Shown here: positions 25,817 through 35,209 of the stretch, one piece after another
Position numbering within the stretch: the first letter of the stretch is position 1
How the letters are laid out: every line of letters starts with the position of its first letter
From: Algiphilus sp022763315
Lineage (GTDB): Bacteria; Pseudomonadota; Gammaproteobacteria; Nevskiales; Nevskiaceae
DNA: 64,000 bases
Reading direction: 5' to 3' (one strand)
Assembly: GCF_965249985.1 (NCBI RefSeq)
Contig: NZ_OZ252280.1
Made by a program: the position numbers and the translations under genes
The notes under the pieces: model-generated
Seen by the model: the letters and a program-made list of their open reading frames with translations, nothing else
Database searches by the model: none
What the model was told of the DNA's origin: nothing

Positions 25817-26580
25817 TCAAGCGGCTCCGTGAAGCCCCAACGTGTAAAAACAGTGATTTGGGCGTCCGCCTGGAGAAAATCGATGAAGTCCTGCGCGGCG
25901 CCATGCTCACTCCGGGTGACGCGGGCTGCGGGATAGCGAATGATCGGATGCGCCTCCGTCGGTAGCTGGCCAACGACGCGAACCCTGAACCCAGCAGCCA
26001 CTGCATCGCTCTGGTAGACGAGGCCCAGTCGCGCCTCGCCGCGTGTCACCAGGACAAGCGCGGCGCGCACATCCTCGGTGGTCACCACATGGGCTTTCAC
26101 GATCTCCCAGAGGCCCAAATGGCGCAACGCTGCCGCTCCGTACTGACCTGCGGGGACCGAACGCGGATGCCCCATAGCGAGAGGGCCATCCTCCAGCCGC
26201 TGCTTAAGCGCTTCGGGATCACGCCAGAGTGCTTCCGCTGATGCGTCATCGCTCGGGGCGATCAGTACCAGCCGATTGCCGAGCAACGTCACCCGGCTGT
26301 CCGCATCGATGAGCGCGCGCTCCTGCAGAAAGTCCATCCACGCTTCATGGGCCGAGATGTAGACATCGGCGGGCGCGCCGAGCGCAATCTGTCGGGCCGC
26401 GGTCGCACTACCGAGGTAGATGCGGCGCACTTCGATGCCATGACTTATCTCAAAGCGGTTGGCCACTTCATCGAGTGCATCGCGCAGACTCGCTGCCGCG
26501 AAGACATTCAGTGGCTCGGTCGCATGCACTGCAGACAGCGGAAGACAAAGCGCGCAGGTCCATAACGCCACCCAGCGCAT
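25813..26580 (-). CDS. modA: Molybdate-binding periplasmic protein
   Basis: About 255 residues from the ATG at 26580, which begins a good signal peptide (MRWVALWTCALCLPLSAVHA). A GTG 24 bases upstream with GGAGAAGGGG nearby is an alternative. The mature protein starts with LNVFAAASLRDALDEVANRFE, typical of ModA, and keeps YLGSATAARQIALGAPADVYISAHEAWMD, VPAGQYGAAAL and GEARLGLVYQSDAV. It captures molybdate in the periplasm. Confidence 0.9.
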   Translation of the reverse strand: MRWVALWTCALCLPLSAVHATEPLNVFAAASLRDALDEVANRFEISHGIEVRRIYLGSATAARQIALGAPADVYISAHEAWMDFLQERALIDADSRVTLLGNRLVLIAPSDDASAEALWRDPEALKQRLEDGPLAMGHPRSVPAGQYGAAALRHLGLWEIVKAHVVTTEDVRAALVLVTRGEARLGLVYQSDAVAAGFRVRVVGQLPTEAHPIIRYPAARVTRSEHGAAQDFIDFLQADAQITVFTRWGFTEPLE

Positions 26581-26695
26581 CACACCACGTCGAGCTGCAT
26601 GCACCGCCCCTTCTCCTGTCCGTCGCGCAGCCCCCACAATACTGGCTGCTGGCGCATTGCGTACAGCATCCCTCGCCGTCACCAGGCCTTGTTCC

Positions 26696-27610
26696 ATGCA
26701 GAATCATGACCTCGCCGGCTACACCGTCGCGGTGCCCGAAACCCGGGAACTGGACGTCTTCGTGGCCATGCTCGAACGTCGTGGCGCTCGCGCGCTGCGC
26801 TGCCCTCTCGTAGCCATCAAGGACGCGCCCGACCCCGCCCCCGTCCTGCAATGGATTGCGTGGTTCTGCCAAGGCCCCTGCGACGATCTGATCCTGCTGA
26901 CGGGCGAAGGCCTGCGCCGTCTGCTGGCCTGTATCGACCAGCACGCTCCGCATCAGCGCGAGCCCTTTCTGGCGCGCCTTGCCGCCGTACGCACCATTAC
27001 CCGTGGCCCCAAGCCGGGCCGCGTGTTGCGCACCCTCGGGCTGAAGGCTGACTGCATCGCCGACAGCCCCACCACGCAAGGGGTGATCAGCACGCTGCAG
27101 CGGGAGGATCTCCAGGGCCGCATCATGGGGGTGCAGCTCTATGGCAGCGAGGTCAATCAACCGCTGCAGGACTTCCTGGCCGCCGCCGGTGCCACCCTCC
27201 ACGCGGTGGCACCCTACGTCTACGCCGACGCCATCGACCAGGCGCAGGTCATCGAACTCATCGACCGCATTGCCCGCCGGGAGGTCGACGCCATCGCCTT
27301 CACCAGCATGGCGCAGGTGCAGCGACTGTTCCGGGTGGCACGCGACAGCGACCGCGAATCCCCTTTGCAGGAGGGATTGCGTGCCATTGCCGTGGCAGCC
27401 GTCGGGCCTGTCGTGGCCGACAGCCTGCGCGAACACGGCTGTCAGGTGGATGCCATGCCGGGCGAATCCTTCTTCCTGAAACCCATGACCGGCGCACTGG
27501 CCGAACTACTGGCCCAGCAGCGCGGCGCGCTATCGGACGATGACGCCACGATGCCGCCCGCCGAAGCGCACGACCCCCGGGCAAAGCTGAAGGGGAAAGA
27601 CAACGAATGA
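26696..27610 (+). CDS. Uroporphyrinogen-III synthase family protein (HemD-like)
   Basis: 304 residues starting MQNHDLAGYTVAVPETREL. The two-lobed HemD fold is visible in ERRGARALRCPLVAIKD, LTGEGLRRLLA, LQLYGSE-like GVQLYGSEVN, APYVYAD, DAIAFTSMAQVQRLF and AVGPVVADSLREHGCQVD. HemD closes the uroporphyrinogen III ring, the precursor of siroheme needed by the NirB nitrite reductase here. A second HemD copy of this kind often lies near nitrate assimilation genes. A charged tail of about 30 residues is unusual. It is divergent from mod. Confidence 0.75.
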   Translation: MQNHDLAGYTVAVPETRELDVFVAMLERRGARALRCPLVAIKDAPDPAPVLQWIAWFCQGPCDDLILLTGEGLRRLLACIDQHAPHQREPFLARLAAVRTITRGPKPGRVLRTLGLKADCIADSPTTQGVISTLQREDLQGRIMGVQLYGSEVNQPLQDFLAAAGATLHAVAPYVYADAIDQAQVIELIDRIARREVDAIAFTSMAQVQRLFRVARDSDRESPLQEGLRAIAVAAVGPVVADSLREHGCQVDAMPGESFFLKPMTGALAELLAQQRGALSDDDATMPPAEAHDPRAKLKGKDNE

Positions 27611-27658
27611 CTTTCAGTGCCCACTGCGCCGTGGGCACTGGAGCAGGCCCAGCTTGCC

Positions 27659-29452
27659 TCAGTCGAGCAGCTCGGCATTCTCGCGGGCGCTGCGCGCGAT
27701 CTCGTGGGCGGTGATGACACCAACCAGATCCTCCGGACGCCGCGAGCCACGCGGATTGAAGACCAGTGCGATATCCGTGTCCTTGAAGCGCAGGCCGCGC
27801 ATGATGACGGCCCAGGCCGTGCCCGGCTCCGCCGCGAAGTAGTTGGTGTTCACGACCCGATCCGGGGCCTCGTCGCGCAGCAGATAGAGCAGCTCCGGAC
27901 GCGCCATGCCCAGCACCAGAGCGTCGCGGCAGATCACGGTATGCGCCTTGCCCTCCCCGGGCTGGTATTGCGCCTGCCACTGGCCCAGTTCCGCCGCGTC
28001 GATCAACTGAAAGTCGCGGGACATGATGGCCTGGGCATTCTGTGACGCGGATACTGCGGCCTGAAGCCCCTCCGGCACGCTGTGTCCGCGCCGGGCGAGG
28101 TTGAGGGTGTAGATGCTGCGCGGCACCAGACGGACGCGCACCATGTGTGCCAGTGCGACCGTAGCGATGATGGGCAGGATGGCGCCGTAGTCGCGCGTCT
28201 GCTCAAAGGTCATCACGATGGCGGTAATCACCGCCCCGCTGGTGCCCGCCACCATGCCGGCCATGCCCGCCACTGCGAACAGCACGGGATTGACACTAAG
28301 GCCCGGCACGAGCTGACACAGCTGACCGAAGGCCGCACCCAGGGTCGCCCCCAGAAACAGCGAAGACGAGAACACGCCGCCGGAAGCGCCAGGGCCTAAG
28401 GTCAGCAAGGTCGCCAGCAGCTTGGCAGCCGCCAGCAGCAACAGGAAGAACGGATCCGTCAACGCCCCGCCAAGCACGCCCAGCACGGTCGGGTAGCCGA
28501 TGCCGGCGACGTGATACTGGCCAGTGGTCAGCAGAAAGGCATAGATCAGCAGCCCAACACCCAGCATCCCCACCATGTGCCGCAGGTAGGGATTGCCGAA
28601 AGACTGCGTAAAGCGGTCCTCCGTCCAGTACAGCGAACGAATGAAGAAGGCGGAAGCAAGACCAATGGCAACGCCGAAGGGCAGGCAGAGCAGCAACTCG
28701 TACAGGCTGGTGAGCGGCCCTTCGAACTGGGCGATGCGCGGTACATCGAAGGCCGGAGCCTGGCCGCTGTACAGCCGCCCGATGTAGGTCGCCGTGACGC
28801 TGGAGACCGCCACCAACGAGACCGTGCGCGCACTGATCGACACCAGCAGCAGTTCCAGCGCGAAGGCCAGGCCGCCGATGGGGGCGTTGAAGGTGGCGGC
28901 CACGGCAGCCGCCGCGCCCGCGCCCAGCAGGGTAATGCGCTGGCGCACCGGGATGGCGACCACGCGCCCGATCATGGAGCCGAAGGCCGAGCCGATCTGC
29001 ACCATCGGGCCTTCCCGACCGGCAGAGCCCCCACTGCCCAGGGTTACTGCGGTCGCCACCGCCTTGGCGATGACCACGACAGGGCGGATGTGGCCGCGCT
29101 CGTAATAGATGGCGTTGATCACCTCCGGGATGCCGCCTCCGCGGACTTCCGGCGCCACCCGGTTGGTGATCCAGGTCACCACCACCGCACCGAGTACCGG
29201 AACCAGGATGACGCCAGCGCCCCACGGGCTGGGTGCCAGCACCGCCGTGGGATCGAAGTCCAGGCTGAAGCGGCCGACGAAGAGCAGGTTGTAGGTGAAG
29301 GCCAGAATCGCTTTGAAGGCGATAGCACCAAAAGCACCGGCCACACCCACCACGATCGCCAATGCCAGCATGGCGATGCCCGGCAGCGCGCGGCTCGGGT
29401 CCTCCGGGTCCGGTGCAACCCGTGTCGGTGGCGGACTCTTGGGCACTGCCAT
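27659..29452 (-). CDS. ClC-type chloride channel/antiporter with CBS domains
   Basis: 597 residues. The membrane part (about 25-440) carries ClC signatures GSGGSAGREGPMVQIGSA, where the Glu is the gating glutamate, and GPGASGGVFSSSLFLGA. The C-terminal ~150 residues form a CBS-domain pair (AQAIMSRDFQLIDAAE and DLVGVITAHEIAR) that usually senses adenine nucleotides. The protein moves chloride, or possibly nitrate or fluoride, across the inner membrane. It is convergent with the hemD-like gene and divergent from the flavoprotein. Confidence 0.9.
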   Translation of the reverse strand: MAVPKSPPPTRVAPDPEDPSRALPGIAMLALAIVVGVAGAFGAIAFKAILAFTYNLLFVGRFSLDFDPTAVLAPSPWGAGVILVPVLGAVVVTWITNRVAPEVRGGGIPEVINAIYYERGHIRPVVVIAKAVATAVTLGSGGSAGREGPMVQIGSAFGSMIGRVVAIPVRQRITLLGAGAAAAVAATFNAPIGGLAFALELLLVSISARTVSLVAVSSVTATYIGRLYSGQAPAFDVPRIAQFEGPLTSLYELLLCLPFGVAIGLASAFFIRSLYWTEDRFTQSFGNPYLRHMVGMLGVGLLIYAFLLTTGQYHVAGIGYPTVLGVLGGALTDPFFLLLLAAAKLLATLLTLGPGASGGVFSSSLFLGATLGAAFGQLCQLVPGLSVNPVLFAVAGMAGMVAGTSGAVITAIVMTFEQTRDYGAILPIIATVALAHMVRVRLVPRSIYTLNLARRGHSVPEGLQAAVSASQNAQAIMSRDFQLIDAAELGQWQAQYQPGEGKAHTVICRDALVLGMARPELLYLLRDEAPDRVVNTNYFAAEPGTAWAVIMRGLRFKDTDIALVFNPRGSRRPEDLVGVITAHEIARSARENAELLD

Positions 29453-29556
29453 GCGGTCTCGCGCCTGCGCGGCACGCCTCCTTCATACTTGCGCGCCCCA
29501 GCGGCGCCTTGCCGTACCTTGCCAAATCCTGTCGCTCCACGACGCTGTTCGCCGCC

Positions 29557-30768
29557 ATGTCCTTTTCCGACACCGCTCTACCCGCCACCTGCGACGTGAT
29601 CATCATCGGAGGCGGTGCGGCCGGTCTGATGTGCGCGCAGGAGGCGGGCCAGCGCGGCAAACAGGTGGTGGTCATCGAACACGCCAACCGCGTCGGCAAG
29701 AAGATCCTGATGTCCGGCGGCGGGCGCTGCAATTTCACGAATCTGGACGTCCGTCCCGAACACTTCCTGTCGGCGAACCCGCATTTCTGCAAATCGGCGC
29801 TGGCGCGCTACCGCCCGGAGGATTTCATCGCGCTGGTTCAGGCCCACGGGATTGCCTACCACGAGAAGGAACGCGGTCAGCTGTTCTGCGACGACAGCGC
29901 CAAGCAGATCGTTGCCATGCTGCTCGCCGAATGCGCCAAGGGCGATGTCCGCATCCGCACCCACTGCGCGGTGGAATCGGTGCGCCAGCGCGAGGGCCTG
30001 TTCGAAGTGCGTACGGTGGCCGGACGCGTGCAGGCCCCCGCCCTGGTGGTGGCGACGGGCGGCCTGTCCATCCCCAAGATGGGCGCCAGCGGCTTCGGCT
30101 ATACCCTGGCAAGCGATTTCGGGCATGCCGTACGTCCCACCCGCGCCGCACTGGTGCCGTTGACACTCAGCGGCCGCCCGCTGGAAGACTGGCAGCCACT
30201 GGCCGGTGTCGCCCTGCCCGTGCGCGCGGAGGCGCAGGGCGCCAGTTTCGAGGCCCCGATGCTCATCACCCACCGTGGCCTGAGCGGACCGGCCGTGCTA
30301 CAGATTTCCTCGTACTGGCAACCGGGCGACGCCTTGGCGATCGACCTGCTGCCCGGTGCCGATGCGCAGGCGTGGCTGGACGAGGCGCGTCGCGCGCGCG
30401 GCCGCACCGAACTGGCCACGATTCTCGCCGAACGCCTGCCCCGTCGCTTCGCGCAGCGCTTCTGCACAGTCTTTGACGCCGAAGGCACGGTGGGCAGCCT
30501 GCCGCAGCGCCGACTGCGCGCCATCGCCGAGGCGCTCCATGCCTGGCCGATCGCGCCCAGCGGCACCGAGGGCTACCGCACGGCCGAGGTCACGCTTGGC
30601 GGCGTGGATACCGCGGCGCTTTCCTCGGCCACGATGGAATCGAAGCGGGTTCCCGGCCTGTATTTCATCGGCGAAGTGGTGGACGTCACCGGTCACCTGG
30701 GGGGCTACAACTTCCAGTGGGCGTGGGCTTCGGCGCACGCCTGTGCCAAAGCACTTGCAGCGTCCTAG
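29557..30768 (+). CDS. BaiN/HI0933-type FAD-dependent oxidoreductase
   Basis: 403 residues from the ATG at 29557. The Rossmann FAD motif DVIIIGGGAAGLMCAQ is followed by the family-specific GKKILMSGGGRCNFTN, GQLFCDD, ATGGLSIPKMGASGFGY, and the C-terminal GLYFIGEVVDVTGHLGGYNFQWAWASA. These are hallmarks of the HI0933/YhiN/BaiN family of soluble flavoproteins, whose substrate in most bacteria is unknown. It ends with a 4-bp convergent overlap with the hydrolase gene. Confidence 0.9.
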   Translation: MSFSDTALPATCDVIIIGGGAAGLMCAQEAGQRGKQVVVIEHANRVGKKILMSGGGRCNFTNLDVRPEHFLSANPHFCKSALARYRPEDFIALVQAHGIAYHEKERGQLFCDDSAKQIVAMLLAECAKGDVRIRTHCAVESVRQREGLFEVRTVAGRVQAPALVVATGGLSIPKMGASGFGYTLASDFGHAVRPTRAALVPLTLSGRPLEDWQPLAGVALPVRAEAQGASFEAPMLITHRGLSGPAVLQISSYWQPGDALAIDLLPGADAQAWLDEARRARGRTELATILAERLPRRFAQRFCTVFDAEGTVGSLPQRRLRAIAEALHAWPIAPSGTEGYRTAEVTLGGVDTAALSSATMESKRVPGLYFIGEVVDVTGHLGGYNFQWAWASAHACAKALAAS

Positions 30769-31631
30769 GCGCTTCCCGATTCGGCGTACACCGCGGCCAG
30801 AAAATCCATCACCACCGCGTTGAAGGCATCGTTGCGGTCGCCGGCGACCATGTGTCCGGCGCCGCCGACATCCTCGATACGTGCATCCGGGATCAGCGCC
30901 TGAAGGCGCTCCGCGCCCTCCGCACTGACTACATCACTCTGCGTGCCGCGCACCAGCATGGTAGGCACGCCGACCGCACGGGCCGCGGCGGTCATCCGCG
31001 TCTCGAAGGTATCGAGATAGGCGGCGTGCTCGTCAAAGCGGTCGCTGATGATGCGCGGGTCCCAGTGCCAGTACAGCCGACCATCGTCCCCGGTACGCAG
31101 ATTCTTCATCAGGCCACTGGGGTCGCGTGGCCGCGGTCGCTCCGGGTTGTAGGCCGCCACCGCGTCGGCCACCTCGTCGAGGTTGGCGAAACCTTCCGGG
31201 CGGGCGGTCATGAAGGCGCGGATGCGCGCCACCCCTTCGCGCCGGATATGCGGCGCCACGTCGACCAGCACCAGGGCGGCGGCATCCGGCAGCGCCCCCT
31301 CCCCGATGGCGGTCAGTGAGGTGATCCCGCCCATGGAGGCGCCGACCAGCGCCACGGGTGCGGCCAGATGGGCCTGAATGGCGCAGAGGTCGGCCACCAG
31401 TGCATCAGTACTGTAGTCGCCCTCCGGGTCCCAGGCGCTTCCGCCATGGCCGCGCGCGTCGTAGGACAGCACGCGATAGCCCGCCGCGGCCAGGGCGTGG
31501 AAGGCGCGTGACCAGGCGTGCCGGGTCTGTCCGCCGCCGTGCAGCAGGACCACGGCGGCGCCGGCCTCAGGGCCGGCGATATCGGCTTCGAGGGCGAGGC
31601 CGCCGCGCCCGGAAATGCGGATCGTTTCCAT
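30765..31631 (-). CDS. Alpha/beta hydrolase
   Basis: 288 residues from the ATG at 31631. The fold is visible in VVLLHGGGQTRHAW (oxyanion loop), the nucleophile elbow GASMGG, an acidic residue before DVV, and the catalytic His in GAGHMVAGD near the end. There is no signal peptide. Substrates of this family range from esters to lactones and cannot be called from sequence. Confidence 0.85.
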   Translation of the reverse strand: METIRISGRGGLALEADIAGPEAGAAVVLLHGGGQTRHAWSRAFHALAAAGYRVLSYDARGHGGSAWDPEGDYSTDALVADLCAIQAHLAAPVALVGASMGGITSLTAIGEGALPDAAALVLVDVAPHIRREGVARIRAFMTARPEGFANLDEVADAVAAYNPERPRPRDPSGLMKNLRTGDDGRLYWHWDPRIISDRFDEHAAYLDTFETRMTAAARAVGVPTMLVRGTQSDVVSAEGAERLQALIPDARIEDVGGAGHMVAGDRNDAFNAVVMDFLAAVYAESGSA

Positions 31632-31696
31632 GCCCCCCATGATACCGGCGACCACCCCACTGCCGCGGGATGGAGCAAGCAAAAGGTGTTCTGCGA

Positions 31697-33223
31697 CTAC
31701 AGATCGAGCTTCATGTCGGCCGGCGCCGAAATCGTCACCTGCGTATGCCAGCGATGGGTCGCGCCGCCCTCCAGCGAATGATCCCAGCGGTGGACGCCTT
31801 CACGGTCCTCGATATTGCGTTCGCTGGGGGGATCACCGGACAGCTCGACGCGAATGGCCGAATCTCCCGCGACGGGAACGCTGTCGATCATGCGCAGGGG
31901 CACGGTCTCGCCGTGCGCACTGCGTACCCGGACGGTCTGGGCCCGCACCCAACGCTGAGTCCCGCCAAAGAAGCTTTCATCGCGCTGCAGCGGCGCCCGT
32001 TCGATGTCGACTTCCAGGGCCGGGTCAATGCCAAAACCCTGGCGATGCGACTGTCCTGGCAATAGCTGGGGCAGCCGGCTGCGCCCGATGATGACGGCAT
32101 CGCGCAGCACTTCGGCGGGCCCGGCGATGAGCGCCTGCTCTGCCGGCATGGTCCATTCCGCGATGACATAGGCCGCAGCCTCCTGCTGCGGCACGATGCG
32201 CGCATGGACGTCCGCGTCGAGCGCCACCGCCGGCAGCATGAAGGGGCGCTGCTGGTTATCCGATGGCACATCCACCCGGCCGGGGACGTCGAGCCGAATA
32301 TCGTAGCGCTGCGCCTGAACGTCGGCAGCCGGTAAAGCGCCGCCCTGCGCCGCACCCGCCGCATCCGCCGCATCCGCCATCTTGGCCATGGCCTCGGATC
32401 GCATCCTCAGAGCGGCCGCAGGCGCTTCAGGACGCGGCCGCAGCACCGGTACTCGCGGATCCGGGACCTGCAGGCGATAACTGGGTCGGGTGCTTGACGC
32501 CGTCAATCGCACATTGCGCCAGTCGGTTCCCGTGTTCTGGCGAACCAGCAAGCGCGGTTCGAGCCGGACGCGTTGCGAAGCGCTGTCCAATTGCAGGCGG
32601 TAGTGCACTTCGAAATGCGCTTGATCAACGGGGTACCGAAGGCGGAGCAGGCCCGCGCCCTCGGCCACATCGAGTACCAGCGTCTGACGATGCGAAGCGC
32701 CCTGCCCCAAGCGCTTGATGGCAAGCTGCAGACGAGCACGCTCCTCCTCCGCGCTGCGACGCGCGGCGCGCGCCTCGCGTTCTTCCTGGGCGATCCGGTA
32801 GAGGGCGTCCCGCACCTGCATCACCGTGGTCTTGACGTCCGCGACGCCTTGTTCGCCGCTACCGACGCGCCCCAGCAGGCTTCGCGTCAGCGCCCGGTCC
32901 TCGGCTTCGCGCTCGAGCAGTGCGAGACGATCCTCCACCTCGTGCAAAGCGGCCTGCAGCTCGCGCCGCTGATCATCCGCGGCCGCTTCATCCAAGCGCG
33001 CGCGCACGGCCATGCTGCGCAGTTGAATCCCGCTGGAAGGCGTGACACGCAGTTGCGCGACATCCAGGGTCGCCGGTAGGCCTTCAACCGTCACCTCGCC
33101 GGGCGCAACCATGATCTCTCGGGTCACCTCCGCGCCCTGCGGTCCGAGATGTACGGCGACCACCGAAGCAGCGCCAGGCAATGAGAGGAGGGCGAGAACG
33201 GCGAGGGTGAGAGATCGATGCAT
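31697..33223 (-). CDS. Exported DUF4139 (mucoidy-inhibitor-like) protein
   Basis: 508 residues from the ATG at 33223, which gives a signal peptide (MHRSLTLAVLALLSLPGAAS). The N-terminal part is a DUF4140-type beta domain (HLGPQGAEVTREIMV), followed by a long coiled coil of about 100 residues (RRELQAALHEVEDRLALLERE and on), then the DUF4139 beta-rich domain (YRLQLDSASQRVRLEPRLLVRQNTG, later IVPQQEAAAYVIAEW and PLQRDESFFGG). It is expected in the periplasm or outer surface; the biochemical role of this family is unclear. Confidence 0.85.
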   Translation of the reverse strand: MHRSLTLAVLALLSLPGAASVVAVHLGPQGAEVTREIMVAPGEVTVEGLPATLDVAQLRVTPSSGIQLRSMAVRARLDEAAADDQRRELQAALHEVEDRLALLEREAEDRALTRSLLGRVGSGEQGVADVKTTVMQVRDALYRIAQEEREARAARRSAEEERARLQLAIKRLGQGASHRQTLVLDVAEGAGLLRLRYPVDQAHFEVHYRLQLDSASQRVRLEPRLLVRQNTGTDWRNVRLTASSTRPSYRLQVPDPRVPVLRPRPEAPAAALRMRSEAMAKMADAADAAGAAQGGALPAADVQAQRYDIRLDVPGRVDVPSDNQQRPFMLPAVALDADVHARIVPQQEAAAYVIAEWTMPAEQALIAGPAEVLRDAVIIGRSRLPQLLPGQSHRQGFGIDPALEVDIERAPLQRDESFFGGTQRWVRAQTVRVRSAHGETVPLRMIDSVPVAGDSAIRVELSGDPPSERNIEDREGVHRWDHSLEGGATHRWHTQVTISAPADMKLDL

Positions 33224-33403
33224 AGTCCGAGGCGGTGTCAGTAGCCCATGCAAAGTAGCAAGACCCGCGCCGTCGCGCTTGGGATCTGAGGCCGCTGCAG
33301 CCGCTCTTCGATAGGGGGGAACGCGTGACCGCCCCGCCTTGTCGGTCTCCGAACGACGTTCGGCAGGGTCAGTGTCGACACCTATCGCGCTAACGGTCGC
33401 GCG

Positions 33404-33985
33404 CTACCAGTCTCCCTTCTGCATCCGGCTGAATGCCTGCAGATCCGCGGGTGCGTTCAGGTTGCGGAGATCGACGTTTTCAGCAGGCAAGACAGTCAGT
33501 GATGCTGTTGCCGCAAACCGCTGCACGGAAGCCTTCTGGATCGGATCACGCAAGATCGCTTCCAGCCGCCCGAGCGTGCCCTTGTCGCTGCGAAGACCGA
33601 GCGGCAGCGGATGACCTTCGAAGCATGCGGCGGCACCATCTTCCGTCAGGCAATCCATGAGGCGCCCAAGATCGGAGACACGAAGGCCAGGTGCATCGAC
33701 CGGCAGCACGATGAGCCCGCGCCCGGGCGAGAGCGGACGCGCCTTCAGCACGGAGGCAAGGCCGCCCAGCGGTCCTCGCCCCTCCCAAAGATCGGGCACG
33801 CAGTCATAGGAGGGGTGGTGTCCGCTCACCACGATGGGCGCAGCCCCTGCCTGGCGCAACAGATTGATCGCGCGATCCAGCAGCGTCTGTCCCGCGAGTT
33901 CGAGCAGTGCCTTGTCCCGCCCCATGCGGGTTGACCTGCCACCCGCCAGCACCACGCCCATGAATCCGGACGTACTTTCAACCAT
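33404..33985 (-). CDS. mobA: Molybdenum cofactor guanylyltransferase
   Basis: 193 residues from the ATG at 33985; the frame extends to an ATG at 34033 inside moaE. The nucleotide-binding signature VVLAGGRSTRMGRDKALLE is unmistakable, followed by WEGRGPLGGLASVL and VLPVDAPGL with the metal-binding Asp. MobA links GMP to molybdopterin to make the bis-MGD cofactor required by the nitrate reductase. It is the last gene of the cofactor run and overlaps moaE. Confidence 0.92.
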   Translation of the reverse strand: MVESTSGFMGVVLAGGRSTRMGRDKALLELAGQTLLDRAINLLRQAGAAPIVVSGHHPSYDCVPDLWEGRGPLGGLASVLKARPLSPGRGLIVLPVDAPGLRVSDLGRLMDCLTEDGAAACFEGHPLPLGLRSDKGTLGRLEAILRDPIQKASVQRFAATASLTVLPAENVDLRNLNAPADLQAFSRMQKGDW

Positions 33986-34418
33986 GCTGGCAGAGGGCGT
34001 GCCCTTGGACCCATTCACTGTCGCCGTCGACATAGTGTTCCTGCTTCCAGATCGGCGCCCGGTGCTTCATCTGCTCCACCAGGTAACGACAGGCGAGAAA
34101 GGCTTCGTCGCGGTGGGGTGAACTGGCGGCGGCGATCACGCTGGCCTCGCCCACCTCCAGTCGACCGGAGCGATGCGCGAGCCATAGGCGCAGCGAATGG
34201 CCCCATCGGCCGTGGGCTTCATCACAGATGGCATCGAACACGCGTTTGCACAGCGCCTGATGCATGTCATAGCTGACCGCCCGCACGTCCCTGCCTTGGT
34301 TGCGGTCGCGCACGCGACCAATGAACAGATCGGCGGCGCCGTGACCAGCGTCGGAACAGTGTGCGAGCGCGGCCACCGCATCCAAGGGTTGCTCGCTCAG
34401 CAACGTGATGGCCTGCAT
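33978..34418 (-). CDS. moaE: Molybdopterin synthase catalytic subunit
   Basis: 146 residues. MoaE features include GAADLFIGRVRDRNQGRDV near the start, RLWLAHRSGRLEVGEASVIAAASSPHR and the active-site region MKHRAPIWKQEHY. The catalytic lysines of MoaE (in MKxRxPIWKxE) are present. It combines with MoaD, encoded 10 bp upstream, to insert sulfur into precursor Z. Confidence 0.93.
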   Translation of the reverse strand: MQAITLLSEQPLDAVAALAHCSDAGHGAADLFIGRVRDRNQGRDVRAVSYDMHQALCKRVFDAICDEAHGRWGHSLRLWLAHRSGRLEVGEASVIAAASSPHRDEAFLACRYLVEQMKHRAPIWKQEHYVDGDSEWVQGHALCQHG

Positions 34419-34427
34419 GCTGCCTCG

Positions 34428-34682
34428 CTACCCGCCGCACACGGGGGGCAGCACAGCCAGCGCGCCGCCCGTCGGCACAGGGTCCGTATCCGCCAGTACG
34501 CGCTCGTCGTCTGCAAAGGCCGACGCCTTCAACAACGCAGTGGCCTCCTCGCTGTCGAGCTCCCGCGCGAAGGCACTGCGCAGATCCGCAATGGTCGCCG
34601 GCTCGTCCAGGGCAAGCTGTACCGTCGCGCCCTGCCCGTACTGGCGAAAGGCGCCAAAGAGTTGCACCTCGACGCTTCTCAT
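34428..34682 (-). CDS. moaD: Molybdopterin synthase sulfur-carrier subunit
   Basis: 84 residues with a ubiquitin-like fold and the essential C-terminal Gly-Gly (PPVCGG), whose last glycine carries the thiocarboxylate. The start overlaps the moaC stop by 4 bp, and moaE follows. Confidence 0.92.
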   Translation of the reverse strand: MRSVEVQLFGAFRQYGQGATVQLALDEPATIADLRSAFARELDSEEATALLKASAFADDERVLADTDPVPTGGALAVLPPVCGG

Positions 34683-35209
34683 TGCTGCCCCTCCATGGTG
34701 AGGAGATCGTCGGGCAGTGCCGGTACGCCGTCAGGATGCTCCCATCGTCCGGATCGCCCCCCTTCCTTCAGCAGCAGGCGGACCTCGTCGATCGCCAGCG
34801 CGGAATCAACCTGCTTGGCAAGGTCCCAAACCGTAAGCAGCGCGGTCTGAACGCCGACCAGTGCCTCCATCTCCACACCGGTGCGTGCCGATGTCGAGGC
34901 GCAGCAATAGACCGTCACACTCTGCTCGTCCGCATCGAGCGCGATGGACACGCTGACATGGTCAAGCCCCAGCGGGTGGCAGAGTGGGATCAAGTCGGCA
35001 GTCCGCTTGGCCGCCATGATGCCTGCCACCTCAGCCAGTCGAAGCGGGTCCCCCTTGGGGAGCGTGCCATCCCGCACCCTCGGAAAAGCGATCGGCCCGA
35101 GCCGAATACGCCCCATGGCAATGGCGCGGCGCTGCGTCACCTCCTTGCCGCCGACATCCACCATGCGATACGCCGCATCCATCTGTCCTGCTGTCTCCAC
35201 GTCAATCAT
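34679..35209 (-). CDS. moaC: Cyclic pyranopterin monophosphate synthase
   Basis: 176 residues. MoaC motifs are MVDVGGKEVTQRRAIA, GIMAAKRTADLIPLCHPL, and GVEMEALVGVQTALLTVWDLAK. MoaC converts the MoaA product to cyclic pyranopterin monophosphate. It overlaps moaA upstream and moaD downstream by 4 bp each. A C-terminal tail of about 15 residues past GGRSG exceeds the usual length. Confidence 0.93.
   Translation of the reverse strand: MIDVETAGQMDAAYRMVDVGGKEVTQRRAIAMGRIRLGPIAFPRVRDGTLPKGDPLRLAEVAGIMAAKRTADLIPLCHPLGLDHVSVSIALDADEQSVTVYCCASTSARTGVEMEALVGVQTALLTVWDLAKQVDSALAIDEVRLLLKEGGRSGRWEHPDGVPALPDDLLTMEGQQ

Noticed and set aside
33349..33363. CCGAAC-GAC-GTTCGG hairpin after mobA
   Set aside because: No T tract follows on the minus strand, so it does not qualify as a terminator, and nothing supports a regulatory role.
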